DNA of 64,000 nt from Spirochaetota bacterium (lineage in GTDB: Bacteria; Spirochaetota; UBA4802; UBA5550): NCBI GenBank assembly GCA_016933025.1, contig JAFGBT010000010.1, forward strand, positions 1 to 64,000. The letters run 5' to 3'. The position numbers and the translations under genes were made by a program. Below the pieces are notes generated by a model. The model was not told the origin of the DNA, searched no databases, and saw only the letters and a list, made by a program, of their open reading frames with translations. Below, in pieces: positions 58,461 to 64,000 of this stretch (its first letter is position 1; every line of letters begins with the position of its first letter).

Positions 58461-59726
58461 TTACTTCCTCTTATCTTTTTGTTTTTGCTCTTTCTTCCAT
58501 TTCGCCTTATCCCGTTTTGTCCAGCTTTCAACCACATGGCGCGAGAGCTTCATCGCCTTGTCGGCCCTTGAGAGGAGCCCCTTTTTCGGTTTTTTCTTTC
58601 CATGCTTGAGATGCGCCTTGAGTTCGTCCTGCTCCTTTGCGGTCAGCGACGCCTCTGACCGTATAAAATCATCCAGGAGACCGGCCGTGACCGTTCCGGC
58701 GGCGATTGATGTCAGCAGGGATACCACCTTTTTTCTGTTGACCAGATCGTGGACCAGCTTATCGGGGAGCAGGGCCGGTCCGTAACGGGCAGCGCTCATG
58801 GCGCCTGTAAGGGCCGTCAGCGTCGCGGCCATGCCGCCTTCCGCGGCAGCAAGAAACAGGAGGGAGGGATCGTCCTGCCGTATGGTGCTGGTGAGGATGG
58901 CATAGGGCACCAGTGCCACGGGGATGTTGACGCTTGCCCTGGTAATCGGCGTTTTCAGTCCGGCATTGACGCCGGCGCATATCAGCTTCTCCCCGTTTTC
59001 GACGGTATCAATCGAAACGATGGCGGAGAGTATCCTGCTCAGGTTGCGGAGCTCCTGGCCGAGGGCGCCTGGGTTGACGCCCATGTCGAAAATAACGCCC
59101 GCGTTGAACTCGACGGTTTCGATGAGCTTGACCGTGAGTTCCAGCGATTTGCGGAGGGGGCTTGCGGGCGCCGCTTTCTCATTGATAAACGCTTTCAGCA
59201 GAAAGGAGTAGAGAAGGGCGGCCGCGCAGGTACCGGGGTCGCTGGTGAAAAGCCTTACGAACGCGGCAATGTCCGCTATATGGTCGATCGGCTCGTTTTT
59301 CCTGTGCGACAGGGGCGCAAGCGCCGGTATGATCCTTACCGCCGGCGTCGCCACCTCGGTCGGCCGTTTTGATTCTTTCTTCCGGGTGATAAACTTTTTT
59401 TCAACGCCATCCGGGTTCCTGAATATGCCGGAGGGATGATTCTGCAATTGAGGCGAATCGGCGACGCACTGGCGGAAGGCGTCGAGCCAACCCTCCCGTC
59501 TGGAAGCGGTCAGGCCCAGGATAATCATGAATTGCGTAATTGACGAATAGAGCCCCGGTTTTTTCCAGCGCTCCATCTTCCCCTTCAGGGCGGGTTCCGT
59601 GTCGACATACCCGTTGAGTTCCCCGAAATGGGTATTGATGTGCCCTTTGCTCATGCCTTCAAGGGGCGTAGCGAGCGCGTCTCCGACTACGGTCGTAAGT
59701 AGTACATTTTGTATTATATTGTTCAT
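58461..59726 (-). CDS. ADP-ribosylglycohydrolase-like protein lacking metal ligands
   Basis: This 421-residue protein has the overall plan of ADP-ribosylglycohydrolases: the opening LLTTVVGDALATPLEGMS (about residues 9-26), a central helical region and the end EGGMAATLTALTGAMSAARYG (about residues 296-316). The two acidic metal motifs are replaced. The usual TDD is Ser-Ser-Ile in GLYSSITQ (about residues 58-65), and GGDTD is GGMAA. It is probably inactive as an enzyme, perhaps a binding protein. A basic tail (WTKRDKAKWKKEQKQKDKRK) ends it. Confidence 0.6.
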   Translation of the reverse strand: MNNIIQNVLLTTVVGDALATPLEGMSKGHINTHFGELNGYVDTEPALKGKMERWKKPGLYSSITQFMIILGLTASRREGWLDAFRQCVADSPQLQNHPSGIFRNPDGVEKKFITRKKESKRPTEVATPAVRIIPALAPLSHRKNEPIDHIADIAAFVRLFTSDPGTCAAALLYSFLLKAFINEKAAPASPLRKSLELTVKLIETVEFNAGVIFDMGVNPGALGQELRNLSRILSAIVSIDTVENGEKLICAGVNAGLKTPITRASVNIPVALVPYAILTSTIRQDDPSLLFLAAAEGGMAATLTALTGAMSAARYGPALLPDKLVHDLVNRKKVVSLLTSIAAGTVTAGLLDDFIRSEASLTAKEQDELKAHLKHGKKKPKKGLLSRADKAMKLSRHVVESWTKRDKAKWKKEQKQKDKRK

Positions 59727-59858
59727 AGAATAACACGATATTTAATCGACACGCCATTTTCAAATGATATTTTTTTTAATACCCAATTTTTTTCCGGTAT
59801 TACCGGGGAAGAGTGTGATAAATGCCGTTTCAATAGCCCGGGACCCGGGAACCCTTTC

Positions 59859-60962
59859 TTATGACATGGAATCAATAATCGACAGGACCACCCTGGTCCC
59901 GTCAATCAGATCCCGAATCATGATAAACTCCTTGGTCGTATGGACCTTTTGCATGCCTGCGGACAGGTTTATGGCCTTGATTCCGGCCCTGTTGAATATG
60001 TTGGTGTCGCTGCCCCCTCCGGAGACCTCGAACTGGTGTTTTACCCCGACGCGGGCCATAGCGTTCACGGCTATTCTGGCTATCGGGTCATCGGGCCTTA
60101 TGGAGAAGCCCGAGTATTCCATGGTGCGCGACATGGCGCACCGCGCACCATGGAGCGCCGCGGTTTTTTTTGCGATGCCGCGTATGATTGATTCCTGCCG
60201 TATCAGCTTCCGATGGCTCAGGGATCGGACCTCCAGCACACAGGCCGCCTTTTCCGCAACGATGTTCGTGGCCCTCCCGCCGGAGATGGTCCCTATGTTC
60301 ATGGTTGTCTCATGATCAATGCGTCCGGACGGGAGGAGGGTGATTATCTCGGAGAGGACATTGATGGCGTTGACCCCCTTCTCAGGCTCCATGCCGGCAT
60401 GGGCGGCCCGCCCGGTTACGGTTATTGTCGTAGTGGCGTGATAGGGAGCCTGAAGAACGATCTTCCCGATTTTACCGTCGCTGTCAAATACGAAAGCATG
60501 CCGCGACCTGAGGAGCGACATATCGAATCCCTTTATACCACGCAGGCCGATCTCTTCTGCGCAGGAGAGGAGTATCTCGACCGGGCCGTGGCGCATCTCC
60601 GTCTCCGATATATATCTCAGCGCCTCGATGAACATCGCGATTGCCGCCTTGTCGTCGCTTCCGAGTATGCTTGTTCCGTCCGACGTGATGCGGGTTGCGC
60701 CGACCACCGGCCGCACCCTGTCGCAGGGGGTCACCGTGTCCATGTGTCCGGAAAAGAGGACCGGCCTTCTTTTCGCGTTTCCCCGCAGGGCGATAAGGAG
60801 ATTGTGCGATTCGCCGCAGCGGATCGCCCGTATGGAACAACCGAGTTTCCGGGCCTCATCTGAGACGTACTTCAGCATCGCCCCTTCCTTCCAGGAGGGA
60901 GAGGAAATTCGGGCCATGTCTGTGAATGTTTTAACGAGCCGTTTCCTGTTGATCTGATACAT
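59859..60962 (-). CDS. M20-family zinc peptidase (PepT-like)
   Basis: This 367-residue enzyme belongs to the M20 family of amino- and carboxypeptidases. The zinc ligands are seen in FSGHMDTV (His), LGSDDKAAI (bridging Asp), SCAEEIGLRGIKG (catalytic Glu and ligand) and, near the end, KVHTTKEF (His). The domain between is the dimerisation domain. It resembles peptidase T-like di/tripeptidases; substrate is not known. It lies 24 bases after the nucleotidyltransferase fusion on the same strand. Confidence 0.82.
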   Translation of the reverse strand: MYQINRKRLVKTFTDMARISSPSWKEGAMLKYVSDEARKLGCSIRAIRCGESHNLLIALRGNAKRRPVLFSGHMDTVTPCDRVRPVVGATRITSDGTSILGSDDKAAIAMFIEALRYISETEMRHGPVEILLSCAEEIGLRGIKGFDMSLLRSRHAFVFDSDGKIGKIVLQAPYHATTTITVTGRAAHAGMEPEKGVNAINVLSEIITLLPSGRIDHETTMNIGTISGGRATNIVAEKAACVLEVRSLSHRKLIRQESIIRGIAKKTAALHGARCAMSRTMEYSGFSIRPDDPIARIAVNAMARVGVKHQFEVSGGGSDTNIFNRAGIKAINLSAGMQKVHTTKEFIMIRDLIDGTRVVLSIIDSMS

Positions 60963-60986
60963 ATGGCAGACCTCTTATGTTCTGAC

Positions 60987-63476
60987 TTAGATGCCGGCGA
61001 GGTATTTTTTTATCCTTTCCGAGTATTCTTCGAGGATCTCGTCGCGCGTGGCCGGGGTTTCCCCCTCGCAATACACGTGGACCAGGGGATGGGAGGCGTC
61101 CGGGAGCACCAGCACCCAGGCATGTGCATTGTTGATGCGGACGCCGTCGACCAGCTCGAGCTTGTCCGGGGGGGCATCGGACGAAAGTTCCCGCATCACC
61201 GCCGCCTTCTGGTCGGTGGTGCAATAGATCGAGGTGTGAATGATGTTTCCCTTCGGGAGCGCCGGCTTGATTTCATGGAGCGCGGTGTTCTCCAGGGTGA
61301 GGAACTGTAGTATCCGGAGAAAGCAGAACATCGGGTCATACTCGAGTTCGAGATATGGGTAGCGCCCTGACGGACCGCCGAGGAAGATGTCGGTGATGCC
61401 CTCCGGCGACCGGAGCATGGTGCTGGTGTGCACCGCCCTGCCTCCGTGCGAATGTATCAGGCGCTCGAGCGTTATCGAGGAAGTGACGGGGATGTTAATG
61501 GTCGACTCCTTACGGTATTTCAAGTAGTAGAGGCACAGGACGGCGATAACATCGTCGTCGGTGAGTATCTCCCCTTTTTCGTCAATCACCGTGATGTGAT
61601 TGCTGTGCGGCCCCACGATGACCCCTATCTCATTGTTCATTCGTGCCATTTTCATGATGTTGTTAATGGCCGCGCGGGTATCCGATTTCGTCTCCTCTTC
61701 GCTCGCGAACTCCTTTATCTGGCCGCGCAGCACCATTGTTTCACAGCCGTATTCTGATAGCATAGCGGGAAAGACGTGCGCAGCGGTGCCGTTGAAACAG
61801 TCCACGATGACGTTCCATTTTCGCTCCCGGGGGACAATGTCATCGAGATAGTAGGCAATGTTATGTATATACGATTCGATGTGATGGCTCGGATAGAGGA
61901 GCTTCCCCGTGTCGAATGCCTCCTTGCGGGGATAGTCGCCGCGGAAAAAGATGTTCTCAATTTTTTTTTCATCGCCGAGTGGAAGCTGGAAGCCGTATTT
62001 GTCCATCAGCCGTATCTGGATGAACTGGAGCTCGGTCAGCGGGGATATCTGTATATAGGCCCCCATATCGGCGTTGAGGAAGCGGGTGGTGTAGCGGTTG
62101 ACGGGTATCGATTCGATTTCCATGTCGTACACGTCGACGCCCATTGAAAGAAGGCCCGCCGTGAAGGCGCGCATGATGATGCGCGCGGCGGTCGTCGTGT
62201 CGCGGCTCACGGTGATTTTTGCGTTCCTCCCGAGGAACGCGCCGATGGCCGAACCGAGCCGGGAGGCGAATTCCGGCGTGATCTTGACGTTGAACGTGCC
62301 CGTTATACCGTCAGGAGTGAACAGGGTTTTTTTCTCACGCTGGCCCCATATAATGTCCTCCGTCAGCCTCGTCCCCTGCTCGATGTACTTGTCGGGCCAG
62401 ACCCTGATTCCGGCAGAGATCTCGACCCCGGCTCCAATCCGGCAGTCGTCGCTGATAACCGATCCCTCGAAGACGGAGACGTGCTGTTCAAGTACGCAGC
62501 GCTTCCCGATGACGGCGCCGCGGAGCTCAGACCCGGGGCCGATGACGGTGTTGTGCAGGATGATGCTTTTCCGTATTGAGGCCTCTTCCTCGATCACGCA
62601 ATTGTCGCCAATCACTGAAAATTCCGATACCTCGGCGCCCTCCTTTATCCTGACGAAATCGCCGATAATCACCGGCCCTTTGACGGATGCCCCCGGGTGT
62701 ATCTCGACGTCTCGGCCGGCCCACACATTGCGCGCGATCTTTTTCCCGGGGAAGTCGACGTTAACCATGCCCCCCAGGATGTCATTGTGAACGTCGCAGT
62801 ACGCCGGGATGTTCCCGATGTCGCACCAGTACCCTTCTGCTATATATCCATAGAGCGGGACATTTTTTTCCTGTAGAAGAGGGAAGAGGTCGAACGAAAA
62901 ATCGTATTTGATCGCGGGCGGTATATAGTCATTGATGATGGAGGGGGATATCACATAGAGCCCCGTGTTGGCGGTGTCGCTGAAGACCTCGCTCCACGAC
63001 GGCTTTTCAAGGAAACGCTCGATGCGCCCGTCCTCGCGGGTGATCACTATGCCGTATTCGGTCGGCTTGCTCACTTTTTTCAGGACGATCGTGAAGGGCG
63101 ACTCGCGGCGGCGGTGAAACTCCAGGATTTCGCCGATATGAAAATCGATGATGCCGTCGCCGGAAAGCACGACCACGGTATCGGCGCATTCTCCGACCGC
63201 CCTTTTCACGCCTCCTGCCGTACCGAGGGGCGTTTCCTCCAGGGAATAGGTGATGGAGACGTCCCACTCCGATCCGTCCCCGAAATAGTTCTGCACGTTT
63301 TCAGGAAGGTAGTAGAGGCTTATGATGATGTCCCTGATCCCGTGGCGCTTCAGGAGATTGATGGCGTGCTCGATGACCGGCTTGTTGATCACCGGCACCA
63401 TCGGCTTCGACCTGTTGCAGGTCAGCGGCCTGAGCCGCGTGCCTTCTCCTCCCGCCATGATGACCGCTTGTATCAT
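60987..63476 (-). CDS. NDP-sugar pyrophosphorylase fused to a degenerate phosphomannomutase-like domain
   Basis: This 829-residue protein has three parts. An N-terminal nucleotidyltransferase (MAGGEGTRLRPLTCNRSKPM, about residues 7-26) resembles mannose-1-phosphate guanylyltransferases. A left-handed helix of hexapeptide repeats follows (about residues 250-360). A phosphoglucomutase/phosphomannomutase-like domain (about residues 385-829) lacks the catalytic serine motif: TASHNP is ISPLTEL-like (about residues 477-483). The DGD metal loop is GPHSNH. Sugar-nucleotide synthesis is the likely role; the mutase part is probably not catalytic. Confidence 0.75.
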   Translation of the reverse strand: MIQAVIMAGGEGTRLRPLTCNRSKPMVPVINKPVIEHAINLLKRHGIRDIIISLYYLPENVQNYFGDGSEWDVSITYSLEETPLGTAGGVKRAVGECADTVVVLSGDGIIDFHIGEILEFHRRRESPFTIVLKKVSKPTEYGIVITREDGRIERFLEKPSWSEVFSDTANTGLYVISPSIINDYIPPAIKYDFSFDLFPLLQEKNVPLYGYIAEGYWCDIGNIPAYCDVHNDILGGMVNVDFPGKKIARNVWAGRDVEIHPGASVKGPVIIGDFVRIKEGAEVSEFSVIGDNCVIEEEASIRKSIILHNTVIGPGSELRGAVIGKRCVLEQHVSVFEGSVISDDCRIGAGVEISAGIRVWPDKYIEQGTRLTEDIIWGQREKKTLFTPDGITGTFNVKITPEFASRLGSAIGAFLGRNAKITVSRDTTTAARIIMRAFTAGLLSMGVDVYDMEIESIPVNRYTTRFLNADMGAYIQISPLTELQFIQIRLMDKYGFQLPLGDEKKIENIFFRGDYPRKEAFDTGKLLYPSHHIESYIHNIAYYLDDIVPRERKWNVIVDCFNGTAAHVFPAMLSEYGCETMVLRGQIKEFASEEETKSDTRAAINNIMKMARMNNEIGVIVGPHSNHITVIDEKGEILTDDDVIAVLCLYYLKYRKESTINIPVTSSITLERLIHSHGGRAVHTSTMLRSPEGITDIFLGGPSGRYPYLELEYDPMFCFLRILQFLTLENTALHEIKPALPKGNIIHTSIYCTTDQKAAVMRELSSDAPPDKLELVDGVRINNAHAWVLVLPDASHPLVHVYCEGETPATRDEILEEYSERIKKYLAGI

Positions 63477-63663
63477 TAAATGTCTCCTTACTGGCGTGGT
63501 GATACGCCGTTCGAACCGGATACCGGATAACTCGGATATGTCTCAAGATAAGGGTGCTCTTACAGGATTCTATGTTAATTGCAGAGCGCGAGATATGGTT
63601 CAAATAATGTATCAGCAGGGCAATTTATGTCAATCAAAAATGTGCGGCCCGTGTGTCCGTCGT

Positions 63664-64000
63664 TCAGTACGAGTATACCATCTTCCCGATGATGAGGTCG
63701 GAGGGGATCACGCCGAGCGTCCTGCTGTCGAATCCCCTGTCGAGGTTGTCGCTCAGCACAAAATACTCCTTCCGCCCCAGTTTGACCGCCGGCATGTTGT
63801 CGCGGTACGTGAAGTTCATAGGGAAGATTCTAGTGTCCGATGATACCGTTTTCCAGCGGAAGGAAGCCCTGGCATTGTTGATATAGAAGACCCTGTCCTT
63901 TATCTCGACGGCATCCCCTTCTCCCGCGATGATCCTCCGTATGACGTAGCGTCCCGGTTCAACGGGGCTTTCAATAAGGACGATGTCCTCAACCTTTAAT
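63664..64000 (-). CDS. lepB: Signal peptidase I, C-terminal part (cut by window end)
   Basis: Only the last 112 codons are in the window; the 5' end is beyond 64,000. It is the Sec signal-peptide-removing protease of the inner membrane (family S26). The box D segment is YVIRRIIAGEGDAVEI and box E is SDNLDRGFDSRTLGVIP, both typical, and the protein ends KMVYSY. The catalytic Ser and Lys would lie in the missing part (the Lys is just before box D in the family). It precedes the pyrophosphorylase fusion on the same strand, with 187 bases between. Confidence 0.85.
   Translation of the reverse strand, partial: LKVEDIVLIESPVEPGRYVIRRIIAGEGDAVEIKDRVFYINNARASFRWKTVSSDTRIFPMNFTYRDNMPAVKLGRKEYFVLSDNLDRGFDSRTLGVIPSDLIIGKMVYSY

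Overview
The window is a 64 kb piece of a bacterial chromosome with moderate to high GC. It most likely comes from a member of the Spirochaetota, possibly near the Leptospirales. The evidence is the Leptospira-like RpoB N-terminus, an asparagine at the RpoB position (E. coli 531) where spirochaetes are known to carry it, loose lipoboxes such as FVVNC and FLTC, a DUF2225 protein, and abundant secreted and lipid-anchored proteins of no known family. The EF-Tu sequence has features also seen in Deltaproteobacteria, so the assignment is probable rather than certain.

Positions 1-30,670 hold an unusually complete, co-oriented transcription/translation supercluster: tRNA-Thr, rpmG, secE, nusG, rplKAJL, rpoBC, rpsLG, fusA, tuf, then the S10-spc-alpha series (rpsJ to rplQ, including secY, infA and rpoA). 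Hairpins divide it into units: between rplJ and rplL, between rplL and rpoB (a good attenuator), after rpoC, after rpsG, between tuf and rpsJ, and a bidirectional terminator after rplQ. A 102-bp structured palindromic element lies just before fusA.

Positions 30,690-44,060 hold housekeeping and accessory genes: a secreted unknown (-), a DUF2225 protein overlapping truA, a barrel-like protein next to a large lipoprotein, then lysC-ddl-HAD phosphatase, pssA, an NADH:rubredoxin-type reductase and moaC. These are followed by groES-groEL behind a CIRCE operator and an AT-rich hairpin leader.

Positions 44,414-48,295 form a five-gene run that starts with an ATPase-type (anti-sigma-like) protein and a STAS-like DUF4325 protein and continues with three unrecognised proteins, one tail-anchored and one secreted. 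It looks like a signalling module and is the best candidate here for an undescribed system. A separate STAS antagonist gene lies at 49,747.

Positions 48,300-57,312 mix both strands: an ArgA-like acetyltransferase, a SPOR protein, a pseudouridine synthase, an SH3 lipoprotein, pgsA, an amidase, a membrane protein of unknown function, dapF, a polysaccharide deacetylase and an M23 peptidase. Cell-envelope and peptidoglycan functions dominate.

Positions 57,395-64,000 are all on the minus strand. In transcription order they hold the C-terminal part of signal peptidase I, an NDP-sugar pyrophosphorylase fused to a degenerate phosphomannomutase-like domain, an M20 peptidase, an ADP-ribosylglycohydrolase homologue that has lost its metal ligands, and a secreted unknown.
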